Of a DNA stretch of 64,000 nt, positions 32,013 through 41,000 are shown in pieces (within the stretch, counting starts at the first letter, position 1; every line of letters starts with the position of its first letter). The notes beneath the pieces are model-generated. The model was not told the origin of the DNA, made no database searches, and saw only the letters and a list, made by a program, of their open reading frames with translations. Origin of the DNA: Stenotrophomonas acidaminiphila. Lineage in GTDB: Bacteria > Pseudomonadota > Gammaproteobacteria > Xanthomonadales > Xanthomonadaceae. The position numbers and the translations under genes were made by a program. The stretch covers positions 347,366 through 411,365 of the forward strand of contig NZ_LDJO01000026.1 in the NCBI RefSeq assembly GCF_001431595.1, read 5' to 3'.

Positions 32013-34883
32013 TCAGTTGAAGCGGTACTCGACCTGCAGGTTGAACGAACGCCCGCGCGGATCGGCCACGCGCGGCTCCCAGGCCGCGCCGGAGGCGAAA
32101 TCGACCTGGTGCGCGGTGAACGGCGGATCGGTGTCGAGCAGGTTGCGCACCGCCAGGGTCAGCCGGGTGTTCTCCATCCCGGTCCAGGTCAGGCTGTAGT
32201 TGTAGGTGATGTAGTCATCGACGTCCGGGTTCCAGTTGGCCGGCGTGTAGAAGCCGCCCTCGACGCTGACCGGCTCCTCGTCCTTGTAGCCGGACCGGTA
32301 GACCTGGGTGAGCAGGTGCGCCCAGTCGCCGCGGGCCCAGCCGACGCCCAGCGTGTGCTTCCACTTCAGCGGCAGGTTGTAGAAGCGCACGTACTCGCCG
32401 ACCTTGTTGTCGCCATACGGCTCGTTGGCCAGCGACTTTTCCTTGAAGGTGTCGATGTAGCTGCCGTTGAGATTGACGTGCCAGCGCCCGCCGGCCAGGT
32501 CGCCGCTCAGGTTGGCGTCCAGCTCCACGCCGCGGGTCAGGGTGCCGCCGGAGTTGATGTAGCGCTGGTCGATCGCGGTGACTTTGCCGCTGCCGTCGCG
32601 GATCCAGTTCTCGGCGAACAGCGCGTAGTTGGCGGTCAGCGTCGCCAGGTTGGGCACGCGGATGGTGTTGGTGCGCTCGATCTCCCACCAGTCCAGGCTC
32701 AGGTTGAAGTTGTCGGTCGGCGAGAACACGAAGCCGATGCTCCTCTGCGAGGATTCCTCCGGCTGCAGGTCGGTCTTGCCGCCGGTGATGATCACCGGCT
32801 GGATCAGGTCGCACCCCGGTATCGACGAGTTGACCGAGCCGCCTGGGCAGCTGGCCGGGTCGACCAGGTCGCGGCCGAAGTAGTCCAGGCGGTTGACGCC
32901 GGCGAACAGCTTGGTGAACTCGGGCACCTTGAAGCCGGTGCTGTAGGCGCCGCGGAACGCCAGCGATTCGATCGGCTGCCACTTGAACGAGTACTTCGGG
33001 TTGGTGGTGCCGCCGAAGGTGTCGTAGCGGTCGTGGCGCACCGCCACGGTGACGTCGAGGGTGTCGATGATCGGCAGGTACATCTCGGCATACACCGCGT
33101 TGACGTCGCGACGCACCTTGGGCAGGTCGCTGGTCTCGTCGAACGGCGCCTGGTAGATGGTGGTGTAGTTCAACGGCACGCCGTCGAGCACCTGCACGCC
33201 GCCGAACTCGAACTCCTCGCGCCGCGCCTCGACGCCGGTGGCCAGCTGCGCCTCGCTGCCCCACAGGCTGAAGCCGAGCCCGCCACTGAAGCTGGCGTCG
33301 GCCGTGGTGACGGTGGATTCACCGCCGTACAGGTGCACGCCGCTGGCCGAGGCGCTCTGCAGCGCGGCCATGGCCGCCTCGCTCTGCTGCTGCCCCGGCA
33401 TCAGGAACGGGTTGAGCAGGCCGCTGCCGAGCGCGGCGCGCAGGCCGCTGGAGAAGTAGTAGCCGCCGCGCAGGACCGATTCGGCCTTGTTCGAGGCGCG
33501 CGACAGGCCGATGTCGTAGTCCCAGCTGCCGATGCTGCCCTCCAGGCCGGCCAGCAGGCGGTAGGACTTGGTGGTGGTCTCGATCTGGCGCGGCCCGCAG
33601 GCCATGCAGCGCCAGCGGTAGGGAATGGGGTTGCCGTAGGTGAGGTTGGCGGTGCCGAAGTACGCGGCCAGCGCGTTGTACACCTTGTCGTAGGTGTCCT
33701 TGGTGTTGGGGTTGAGCGGATACCAGGTGCCGGGGCCCATCACCGAGGTGAGCGATGCGCTGGATGTGAGCTGCAGCGGCTCGTACTCGCGCTCTGACTT
33801 CACCCGCGAACCCATCGCCTCGGCGTAGAAGCGGTGGTTGTCGCCGATGCGGATGGTGGCGCGGCCCAGGAACTGCAGGCTGTCCTGCGGCTGCTGCAGC
33901 GCCTGCGCGGCCGGGTAGTCCCACGCGCAGGCGTACTTGGAGCTGCCGCTGTCCCACAGCCGGTAGTCGTAGGGCCCCATCGCCGGGCCGCCGTTCTCGC
34001 AGCCGGCGCCGCCGGGCAGGTTGAGGATGTTGACGTAGTTCTGCTTGCTGCCGCCGTCGGGGTCGATGAGCGAGCCGTTGATGATGCCGCCGCTGGCGTT
34101 GGTCACGGTGGCGAACGGGGTGCCGCGCGTGTCCGGCGACACCCCGCGGTCGGGCTGGAAGCTGTTGGCGAAATCGCGCTGGTAGCTGCGCAGGAACTCG
34201 CTGCGCCGCCAGTTGATCGTGCCCCACACGTTCCAGCGGTCGGCATCCAGATCGCCGGTGCCGCCCAGCAGGCTGTAGTTGTAGATGTTGCCGCCGCCGT
34301 GCTGGGTCACGTCGAAACCGGCGTTGACGGCGATGCCCTGGTAGTCGGTGCGGGTGATGAAGTTGATCACGCCGCCGATGGCGTCGGTGCCGTACATGGC
34401 CGAGGCGCCATCGCGCAGCACTTCCACCCGGTCGATCGCCGCGAACGGGATCGAGTTCAGGTCCACCGCCTGCCCGCGCAGGCCATGGGTGGCGACACGG
34501 CGGCCATTGAGCAGTACCAGCGTGGCGTCACTGCCCTGCCCGCGCAGGTTGGCGCCGGACACGCCGGCGGTGCCGCGCAGTTCGCCCAGGTCCATGTCCA
34601 CCGATGCCGAGACCATGCCGTCGGCGCCATTGCCGGCGATGTTGAGGAAGGACAGCAGCTGCTCGGCCGAGGTGATGCCCTGCGCCTCGATCTCGGCCTT
34701 CTGCACGATGGTGACCGGCAGCGCGGCCTCCACGTCCACGCGCTTGATGCGCGAGCCGGTGACGTTGACCTTGTCCAGGGTGGTGGCCGCCGGGGCGGCT
34801 TCCTGCGCCATGGCCGGCACGGCCATGGCCGCCAGCAGCGCAATGCACAGGAGGTTGAATCGGGGGTCTGGCTGGCTACGCAT
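32013..34883 (-). CDS. TonB-dependent outer-membrane receptor
   Basis: A 956-residue active transporter. The signal peptide (about 1-26) ends at AMAQEAA. The TonB-box region/plug starts near LDKVNVTGSRIKRVDVEAALPV. The plug contains ANLRGQGSDATLVLLNGRR and RVEVLRDGASAMYGTDAIGGVINFIT. A long beta-barrel ends with FNLQVEYRFN, the usual aromatic C-terminal signal. A GGAG ribosome site supports ATG 34883. It sits between a secreted serine hydrolase (67 bp upstream) and the periplasmic racemase. The ligand is therefore plausibly a peptide or D-amino-acid-containing compound rather than a siderophore, but this is inference. Confidence 0.93.
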   Translation of the reverse strand: MRSQPDPRFNLLCIALLAAMAVPAMAQEAAPAATTLDKVNVTGSRIKRVDVEAALPVTIVQKAEIEAQGITSAEQLLSFLNIAGNGADGMVSASVDMDLGELRGTAGVSGANLRGQGSDATLVLLNGRRVATHGLRGQAVDLNSIPFAAIDRVEVLRDGASAMYGTDAIGGVINFITRTDYQGIAVNAGFDVTQHGGGNIYNYSLLGGTGDLDADRWNVWGTINWRRSEFLRSYQRDFANSFQPDRGVSPDTRGTPFATVTNASGGIINGSLIDPDGGSKQNYVNILNLPGGAGCENGGPAMGPYDYRLWDSGSSKYACAWDYPAAQALQQPQDSLQFLGRATIRIGDNHRFYAEAMGSRVKSEREYEPLQLTSSASLTSVMGPGTWYPLNPNTKDTYDKVYNALAAYFGTANLTYGNPIPYRWRCMACGPRQIETTTKSYRLLAGLEGSIGSWDYDIGLSRASNKAESVLRGGYYFSSGLRAALGSGLLNPFLMPGQQQSEAAMAALQSASASGVHLYGGESTVTTADASFSGGLGFSLWGSEAQLATGVEARREEFEFGGVQVLDGVPLNYTTIYQAPFDETSDLPKVRRDVNAVYAEMYLPIIDTLDVTVAVRHDRYDTFGGTTNPKYSFKWQPIESLAFRGAYSTGFKVPEFTKLFAGVNRLDYFGRDLVDPASCPGGSVNSSIPGCDLIQPVIITGGKTDLQPEESSQRSIGFVFSPTDNFNLSLDWWEIERTNTIRVPNLATLTANYALFAENWIRDGSGKVTAIDQRYINSGGTLTRGVELDANLSGDLAGGRWHVNLNGSYIDTFKEKSLANEPYGDNKVGEYVRFYNLPLKWKHTLGVGWARGDWAHLLTQVYRSGYKDEEPVSVEGGFYTPANWNPDVDDYITYNYSLTWTGMENTRLTLAVRNLLDTDPPFTAHQVDFASGAAWEPRVADPRGRSFNLQVEYRFN

Positions 34884-34950
34884 GATTTCTCCAGGGGGAA
34901 CGACGGGGACGGACAACCCAGCAGGTACAGCGGCGGAGCGGGCAGCGCGG

Positions 34951-36060
34951 TCAGGGCCGCGCCGCTGGAATCTCGTCGAGGAACAGTGCGCCGATCGCCT
35001 GCGCGGTCGCATACGGCGTCGGGTCGTTGCGGTTGCTCAGCAGCACCACGGTGAGGTGCTGCTGCGGCCAGCGCACCAGGGTGTTGCGGAACCCGATGCT
35101 TTCGCCGTTGTGCCATTGCCGGCCCTCGGCGATACGCCAGCCGAAGCCATACCAGGTCGCTTCCGGCGCGGTGTCCACCGGGACCTGGCGGCCGAGCGCC
35201 AGCGCGCGCGTGGCGTCATCGAACAGGCGGCCGTCGTACCAGGCCGCATCCCAGCGCGCCAGGTCGTCGATGCTCGAATAGATGCCGCCATCGCCGAGCA
35301 CGGCGCTGTAGATGTTCTGGTCGGTGCGCTCCCAGCCCTGCGCGGCCTGGCTGTAGCCCCAGGCGCGATGCGGCACGTCGCGGCCGCCGGCGACGTAGGC
35401 CAGGCTGTCGCGCATGCCCAGCGGGGCGAAGATGCGGGCGTGCAGGAACGCGGGGAAATCCATCCCCGAGGCGCGCTCGACCACCAGCGCCAGCAGCGCA
35501 TAGCCGCTGTTGCTGTAGCGGTAGGTGGTGCCGGGCGGGAAGTACAGCCGGTTCTCGCGTTCCAGCAGCGCCAGCACGCCCGCGTCGCGGATCTGCCCCT
35601 GCCAGGACGCACCCATCAGGTCCTCGTAATCGAGTACGCCGGAGGTGTGCGCCAGCAGCTGGCGCAGGCTGATGGCATCGGCCACGGCCGGCAGCGAAGG
35701 CAGCCAGCGCTTGACCGGGTCGTCGATGGACAGCGCGCCGTCCTGCGCCAGCAGCAGGATGGCCGCGGCGGTGAATTGTTTGCTCACCGAGGCAAGCCGG
35801 TAGTTGGTGTCGGTGCCGGCGGCGATGCCACGCTCCAGGTCGGCGCGCCCGTAGCCGCGCCGGACCAGCGCCCTGCCGTCCTTGAGCACCAGCAGCGAGG
35901 CACCGGGAACGTCGCCGTCATAGGGCTGCATCAGGCGGTCGATCGCGGCCTGGCGGTCGTCGGCATCGGCCGCGCTTGCCAGCAACGGCAGCGCCAGCAT
36001 CAGCAGCAGTGCCGGTCGCCACATGACAGCGATCGACCGCAGGCAAAAACGGTTGCGCAT
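34951..36060 (-). CDS. Exported serine hydrolase, class C beta-lactamase / D-aminopeptidase type
   Basis: A 369-residue penicillin-binding-protein-fold hydrolase. The signal peptide (about 1-31) ends LLASAAD; M13 is an alternative start. The active site S-x-x-K is Ser91-Val-Ser-Lys94 in RLASVSKQF. The second motif is YSNSGY, with HNGES in the position of the third (KTG-equivalent) motif. Such enzymes include D-stereospecific aminopeptidases, DD-peptidases and esterases. It heads the minus-strand run with the TonB receptor and the racemase, which favours a peptide role over antibiotic resistance. Confidence 0.88.
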   Translation of the reverse strand: MRNRFCLRSIAVMWRPALLLMLALPLLASAADADDRQAAIDRLMQPYDGDVPGASLLVLKDGRALVRRGYGRADLERGIAAGTDTNYRLASVSKQFTAAAILLLAQDGALSIDDPVKRWLPSLPAVADAISLRQLLAHTSGVLDYEDLMGASWQGQIRDAGVLALLERENRLYFPPGTTYRYSNSGYALLALVVERASGMDFPAFLHARIFAPLGMRDSLAYVAGGRDVPHRAWGYSQAAQGWERTDQNIYSAVLGDGGIYSSIDDLARWDAAWYDGRLFDDATRALALGRQVPVDTAPEATWYGFGWRIAEGRQWHNGESIGFRNTLVRWPQQHLTVVLLSNRNDPTPYATAQAIGALFLDEIPAARP

Positions 36061-36518
36061 GCGTCCCCCGGACGAAGAAGGCAGGAATGATGGGATGCCA
36101 CCGATGGCGGGCCAGCGGGCCGGCGGACCGGAACCCCGGCATGCCTGCCTTGCGCCTCCCTGCGCCTGCGCCGGTTCCCCCGGTCCGGCCTCCCCGCCGT
36201 ACCGCCCGTCGCGTCTTCACCTTGGCGCGTGGCGACCCGCAGCGTCAACGCCGTCCGCAGCCGCCGTGGATGGCCTGCGCCCACGCCCGCAGGCGCTGCC
36301 GCAGGCCTGCTTGCCGGCCGCCCGGGCGCGCGCCGTTCCCGGCAAAAACACCTGTCGAATCCGCGGTTTGGCGATGACCACCGACACTCGCACAATGGCG
36401 CCGGCCAGCACCGCGCCATGCCCATGCGCAGCCCCGGCCCATAGCCTGCGGCTGTGGGTCACGCAACCAATGCGAGGGCCAGGCCGTTGCATTGGCAACC
36501 AATACCTGCGCGCCCGCG
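36061..36518. other. 458 bp without a recognisable gene
   Basis: Overlapping short frames on both strands are Arg/Ala-rich and show no motif. It must contain the promoter of the minus-strand hydrolase-receptor-racemase run. No terminator with a T tail was found at the end of the QEGLA gene side. Confidence 0.45.
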
Positions 36519-37772
36519 CTACTCGCCGATGCGGTCCATGCGGATGCGGTTGGCGAACAGCGAGAACGCCAGGGTGCCGGCCAGCCGGTTGGCGCGCTGC
36601 AGCCACGGCGGCAGCCAGCGCGGCGGCGCCAGCACCCCGCTCTCGAACAACGGCGCCAGCGCCTGCGCGTCGCCCAGCGTCATCTTGCCGGCGAACAGCC
36701 AGTGGCAGTAACGCAGCTTCTCGTCGCGCAGCATCTGCCGGAAGAACGTATGCACCGACACCAGCCCGCACAGGTACACGGTGTCCTTGGTGAAGGCGCC
36801 GCCACCGTACACCGGCACCCCGCGGAACACCCGCTGGGCCGAGGCGAAACTCTCCTCCGCGGCCTGCCCGGCGTCGCGGAAGTAGCGGAACACCTCGATG
36901 AAATCGGCACCGCCGCGCGCCATCGCGACCGCCTCGATGCGCAGGCTGATGCGCTTGAGCCGCTGGATGTCGATGCTGCCGGTGATCTGCTCGGCGAACG
37001 TCGCCAGCCCCTCCTGGGTGGCGGTGACGCGCGGCGACGACAGCGCCAGGCTCGGCAGCAGCGCCTGCCGGCGTCCGTTGAGCGCGGTCAGCGAATGCAC
37101 CAGCGCCTCGTGGTGGAACAGCTGCGCGCGGTCGTAGACGCTGAAACAGGCACCGCTGCGCAGGCGGATCTGGGTGGCGCCGGCCGCCGCCTTGGCGATC
37201 AGGTCCGGGTCCAGCACCACGTTGATCACGCGCGACTCGAAGAAGCCGTCCAGGTCGTTCTGCAGCTGCAGTTGCAGCGCGGTGGCCGACACCGGCACCT
37301 GTTCCTCGGGCGCCAGCAGCTCGTGGTCCAGCTCGTTGGCGATCTGGATGAAATGCCGCGCCGCCTCGCGCACCGTCGGCCCATGGCCGGGCATGGGCTG
37401 TTCCGGGGTACCGAACAACTGCGCCGACAGCGCATCCACTTCGCGCGTGCCCAGCGCTTCCAGCAGGCGCGCGGCCAGGTCCCAGCTGGCGACCGAATCA
37501 CGCAGATAGCGGCCCAGCGGGTGCGCCGGATCGGCGGCCGTGGCGATCACCGCCAGTTCGCGCCGCGCCGCGCTGAAATCGTGCCGCGGGTAGGTCACCT
37601 GCGGCAGCTGCGGCGCACCGCGGGCCACACTGTCCAGGAACGGCGCCCGCGTCGACGCCGGCCAGCTGGCCAGGGTAAGCAGGCGGATGCCACGTACCGC
37701 CGCGACCAGCCGCGCGTCGAGCGCGGCGTGGTGGGCGATGGCCGGATCGGAAGGGGCGCTGGACAGGCTCAT
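36519..37772 (-). CDS. QEGLA-motif protein (DUF1704), putative zinc metallopeptidase
   Basis: A 417-residue protein of the family named flavohemoglobin expression-modulating QEGLA motif protein. The QEGLA signature occurs at residues 253-257 (TATQEGLATFAE), preceded by HEALVH at 221-226, an H-E-x3-H zinc site. The same arrangement is found in the MATCAP/KiaA metallopeptidase domain, whose eukaryotic members remove tubulin C-terminal tyrosines. The bacterial role is poorly known. It lies between the D-amino-acid region and rsgA on the minus strand, 46 bp downstream of rsgA, so possibly co-transcribed. Confidence 0.9.
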   Translation of the reverse strand: MSLSSAPSDPAIAHHAALDARLVAAVRGIRLLTLASWPASTRAPFLDSVARGAPQLPQVTYPRHDFSAARRELAVIATAADPAHPLGRYLRDSVASWDLAARLLEALGTREVDALSAQLFGTPEQPMPGHGPTVREAARHFIQIANELDHELLAPEEQVPVSATALQLQLQNDLDGFFESRVINVVLDPDLIAKAAAGATQIRLRSGACFSVYDRAQLFHHEALVHSLTALNGRRQALLPSLALSSPRVTATQEGLATFAEQITGSIDIQRLKRISLRIEAVAMARGGADFIEVFRYFRDAGQAAEESFASAQRVFRGVPVYGGGAFTKDTVYLCGLVSVHTFFRQMLRDEKLRYCHWLFAGKMTLGDAQALAPLFESGVLAPPRWLPPWLQRANRLAGTLAFSLFANRIRMDRIGE

Positions 37773-37818
37773 GCGGACACCATAGCAACCCGCTGCGGCC
37801 GCGCCGTCACGCGCCGGA

Positions 37819-38916
37819 TCACCGCCGCTTCGGTTTCCCAGCCGGCCGCCACTGCGCGCCGCGGCCGCTGCTCCTGCGCTCGGTGGCCTGCTCGGCCTGG
37901 CGCTGGGCCAGCTTGGCCGCGGCCGCGGCCACTTCCTCGCGCAGCTTGAGGTAATTGAGCAGCCGGCTTTCGTCGATTTCGCCGCGTTCGATCGCCTCGC
38001 GCACCGCGCAGCCAGGCTCGTGCTGGTGCGAACAGTCGCGGAAGCGGCACTGCGTGGTCAGCGCCTCGATGTCGGCGAAGCCGCCCTCGGCCAGGGTTTC
38101 CTCGCCGGTGGGCTTGAGCTCGCGCATGCCCGGCGTATCGATCAGGCAGGCGCCGCCTGGCAGCGGCAGCAGGGCGCGGTGGGTGGTGGTGTGGCGGCCG
38201 CGCGAATCGCTGTCGCGCACCGCGCCGGTCTTCATCCGGTCCTCGCCCAGCAGCGTGTTGGTGAGCGTGGACTTGCCGGCGCCGGAGGAGCCGACCAGCA
38301 CCACGGTGCGGCCCGGCCCCAGCCACGGTGCCAGCGCGGCAACGCTGGCCGGGTCCTTGCCGTTGATCGCCAGCAGCGGGATGTCCTGCGCGGCCAGGTC
38401 TTCCAGCACCGCCAGCGCGTCGGCGCCGTACTCGGTCTGGTCGGCCTTGGTCAGCACCACCACCGGCGCCGCGCCACCGCTGCCGGCCAGCATCAGGTAG
38501 CGCTCGATCCGGCGCGGATTGAAGTCCGCGTCCAGCCCGCAGACGATGAACACCGTATCGATGTTGGCGGCGATCACCTGCTGGTGGTAGTGCTCGCCCG
38601 CCGCGCCGCGCTTGATCGAGGTCCGCCGCGGCAGCAGCGCGACGATGCGCGCCTCCTCCAGCAGCACCCAGTCGCCGACCGCCGCGCGCTCGTGGCTGGG
38701 GAAGCGCGGCCGCTGCCACTCCGGCAGCGACTCGGCCTTGAGCGCGGCGTCGGGCGCATCGGCCACCACGTAGCCGGAACGGTGCTGCTCGATCACCCGC
38801 GCCGGGCGCGCCAGCGGATGTGCGGCGAAGGCGGCCTGCCATGCCGGGGCTTCGGGCGGGCCCGGCCAGGGCCAGCCGATGGGGCGCAGCGCGCTGAAAT
38901 CGATGGTGTCGGTCAT
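37819..38916 (-). CDS. rsgA: Ribosome small-subunit-dependent GTPase A
   Basis: A 365-residue late 30S assembly factor. The GTPase motifs appear in circularly permuted order, as the family requires: VLTKADQTEYG (G4) first, then VGSSGAGKSTLTN (G1) and DTPGMREL (G3). An N-terminal OB-fold and a C-terminal zinc site CRFRDCSHQHEPGCAV complete the protein. The length is normal for the longer proteobacterial RsgA. It is divergent from the aminotransferase gene. Confidence 0.95.
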   Translation of the reverse strand: MTDTIDFSALRPIGWPWPGPPEAPAWQAAFAAHPLARPARVIEQHRSGYVVADAPDAALKAESLPEWQRPRFPSHERAAVGDWVLLEEARIVALLPRRTSIKRGAAGEHYHQQVIAANIDTVFIVCGLDADFNPRRIERYLMLAGSGGAAPVVVLTKADQTEYGADALAVLEDLAAQDIPLLAINGKDPASVAALAPWLGPGRTVVLVGSSGAGKSTLTNTLLGEDRMKTGAVRDSDSRGRHTTTHRALLPLPGGACLIDTPGMRELKPTGEETLAEGGFADIEALTTQCRFRDCSHQHEPGCAVREAIERGEIDESRLLNYLKLREEVAAAAAKLAQRQAEQATERRSSGRGAQWRPAGKPKRR

Positions 38917-39045
38917 CGGCCAATTCTAAGCGGCACCGCGGCGCCGGCCGGCCCCGCCGGTGGATTTCGGTTCCGCCCGGAACCATCGCCCCGCATCGCA
39001 GCAATTCCGCTACCATGCGGTTTCCCGCCCATGATGGCCCCACGC

Positions 39046-40317
39046 ATGTCAAGCCCTGCCAAGCCGCTGCCCACCCGCGAACGCCTGTCCGAAGTGCGCT
39101 ACGAGATACGTGGCGAACTGGCCCGGCGAGCCCGTGAGCTGGAGGCCCAGGGCCGCAAGCTGATCAAGCTCAACATCGGCAACCCGGGCAACTTCGGCTT
39201 CCGCGCGCCCGAGCACCTGCAGCGCGCCATCGCCGACGACATGGGCCGCACCGACCCCTATACCCACCAGCAGGGGCTGCCGGTGGCGCGCGAGGCCATC
39301 GCCGCGGCATATGCGCGGCGCGGCGCGCCCGATGCCCACGCCGACCGCGTGTTCCTCGGCAATGGCGTGTCCGAACTGATCGACCTGTCGCTGCGCGCGC
39401 TGCTCAACCCCGGCGATGAAGTGCTGGTGCCCTCGCCCGATTACCCGCTGTGGTCGGCGGCCACCATCCTCAACGACGGCCGCCCGGTGTACTACCGCTG
39501 CCGGCCGGAGAACGGCTTCCAGCCCGACCCGGTGGAGATCGAGACGCTGGTGTCCTCGCGGACCCGCGCCATCGTGCTGATCAACCCGAACAATCCCAGC
39601 GGCGCCAGCTACCCGCGCGAGCTGCTGGAGAAGATCGTCGCCGTGGCCCGCAGGCACAACCTGCTGCTGCTGGTGGACGAGATCTACGACCAGATCCTCT
39701 ACGACGGCGCGCAGTTCCAGCCGGTCGCGCCGCTGGCCGGCGACCACCCGTGCCTGACCTTCAGCGGCCTGAGCAAGGTGCACCGCGCCTGCGGCTGGCG
39801 CGTGGGCTGGATGCTGCTGTCCGGCGACGCCGCGCGGCTGGGCGAGTTCCGTGCCGCGCTCGACCTGCTCAGCGCGCTGCGGCTGTGCGCCAACGTGCCC
39901 GGCCAGTACGCCATCGAGGCGGCGGTCAACGGCCCGGACACCATCTCCGCGCTGTGCGCGCCCGGTGGCCGCCTGTACGAAACCCGCCGCGCGGTGATCG
40001 AGGCCTGCGACGCCAGCGAGCACCTGCAGCTGGTGGCGCCGGCCGGTGCGCTGTACGCCTTCCCGGCCGTGGTGGGCCCGGCCGCGCAGGGGTTCGACGA
40101 CCACGAGTTCGCGCTGGAACTGATGAACGAGGAAGGCGTGCTGGTGGTGCCCGGCTCGAGCTTCAACGTGCCCTACCGCCACCACTTCCGGGTGACCCTG
40201 CTGCCCGAGGCCGGGGTCATGCGCGAAGTGTTCGGCCGCATCGACCGGGTGCTGGCGCGCCGCGCCGAGCGGATCACCAAGGTGGTGCCGCTGAAGACGC
40301 GCAGCGCGGTTGCCTGA
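39046..40317 (+). CDS. Pyridoxal-phosphate aminotransferase, AlaA/AlaC-like
   Basis: A 423-residue fold-type I class I aminotransferase. It shows KLNIGNPGNFGFRAP at the substrate end, VPSPDYPLW, INPNNPSGASYPRELL, the aspartate/tyrosine pair VDEIYDQILYDG, and the PLP-lysine region FSGLSKVHRACGWRVGWM. The closest well-known type is alanine transaminase AlaA (YfbQ), which makes L-alanine from pyruvate and glutamate. Three nearby in-frame ATGs (39031, 39034, 39046) exist without a strong ribosome site; 39046 gives the conserved MSSPAKPLPTRER start. It leads a plus-strand run with a lipase and a methyltransferase. Confidence 0.9.
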   Translation: MSSPAKPLPTRERLSEVRYEIRGELARRARELEAQGRKLIKLNIGNPGNFGFRAPEHLQRAIADDMGRTDPYTHQQGLPVAREAIAAAYARRGAPDAHADRVFLGNGVSELIDLSLRALLNPGDEVLVPSPDYPLWSAATILNDGRPVYYRCRPENGFQPDPVEIETLVSSRTRAIVLINPNNPSGASYPRELLEKIVAVARRHNLLLLVDEIYDQILYDGAQFQPVAPLAGDHPCLTFSGLSKVHRACGWRVGWMLLSGDAARLGEFRAALDLLSALRLCANVPGQYAIEAAVNGPDTISALCAPGGRLYETRRAVIEACDASEHLQLVAPAGALYAFPAVVGPAAQGFDDHEFALELMNEEGVLVVPGSSFNVPYRHHFRVTLLPEAGVMREVFGRIDRVLARRAERITKVVPLKTRSAVA

Positions 40318-40326
40318 GTCACGGCG

Positions 40327-40977
40327 ATGGGCAGCAGCGAACCGGCCATGGCCAGCAGCGCGCGCTACCTGGCGCTGGGCGATTCCTACACCATTGGCGA
40401 AGGCGTGCCCGCCGAGGGCACCTGGCCGTTCCAGCTGGCCGCGGCGCTGCGTGCGCGCGGCATCGCGCTGGCCGACCCGCAGGTCATCGCCACCACCGGC
40501 TGGACCACCGACGAACTGGCCGCCGCCATCGACGCGGCCGCGCCACGCGGGCCGTACGCGCTGGCGAGCCTGCTGATCGGCGTCAACAACCAGTACCGCG
40601 GGCGGCCGCTCGCCGAGTACCGCCAGCAGTTCGAACAACTGCTGCAACGGGCGCTCGCGCTGGCCGCCGAGGATCCGCGGCGGGTGCTGGTGCTGTCCAT
40701 TCCCGACTGGGGGGTGACTCCGTACGCGGCCGCGCATGGCCGCGACACCGCCGTCGTCGCGCGCGAGATAGACGACTTCAATGCCGCCGCCCGCGCCTGC
40801 TGCGGCGACTATGGCGTGGCCTTCGTCGACATCACCCCGGCCAGCCGCGCGCACGGCGCCGAGGCGGCGATGCTGGTGGACGACGGCCTGCACCCTTCCG
40901 CGGCGATGTACCGGCTGTGGATGGAACAGGCGCTGCCGGTGGCGGCGGACCTGCTGACCGACCCGACCGCCGCGTGA
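40327..40977 (+). CDS. SGNH/GDSL-family hydrolase
   Basis: A 216-residue esterase/lipase fold protein. Block I is YLALGDSYTIGEG with the catalytic serine in GDSY. Block III is LLIGVNNQYRG. The C-terminal block V DDGLHPSAAMY supplies Asp and His. No signal peptide is seen, so it is probably cytoplasmic. It follows the aminotransferase by 9 bp and its stop overlaps a GTG that could start the next gene. The substrate is unknown. Confidence 0.9.
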   Translation: MGSSEPAMASSARYLALGDSYTIGEGVPAEGTWPFQLAAALRARGIALADPQVIATTGWTTDELAAAIDAAAPRGPYALASLLIGVNNQYRGRPLAEYRQQFEQLLQRALALAAEDPRRVLVLSIPDWGVTPYAAAHGRDTAVVAREIDDFNAAARACCGDYGVAFVDITPASRAHGAEAAMLVDDGLHPSAAMYRLWMEQALPVAADLLTDPTAA

Positions 40978-41000
40978 GCAGGTCGTCCGGGACCGCGGCC

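Noticed and set aside
34951..36060. Serine hydrolase as a dedicated antibiotic-resistance beta-lactamase
   Set aside because: It has the S-x-x-K and Y-x-N motifs of the wider fold, but the third motif is HNG rather than KTG and the neighbours are a TonB receptor and a racemase, so a peptidase/esterase role is more likely.
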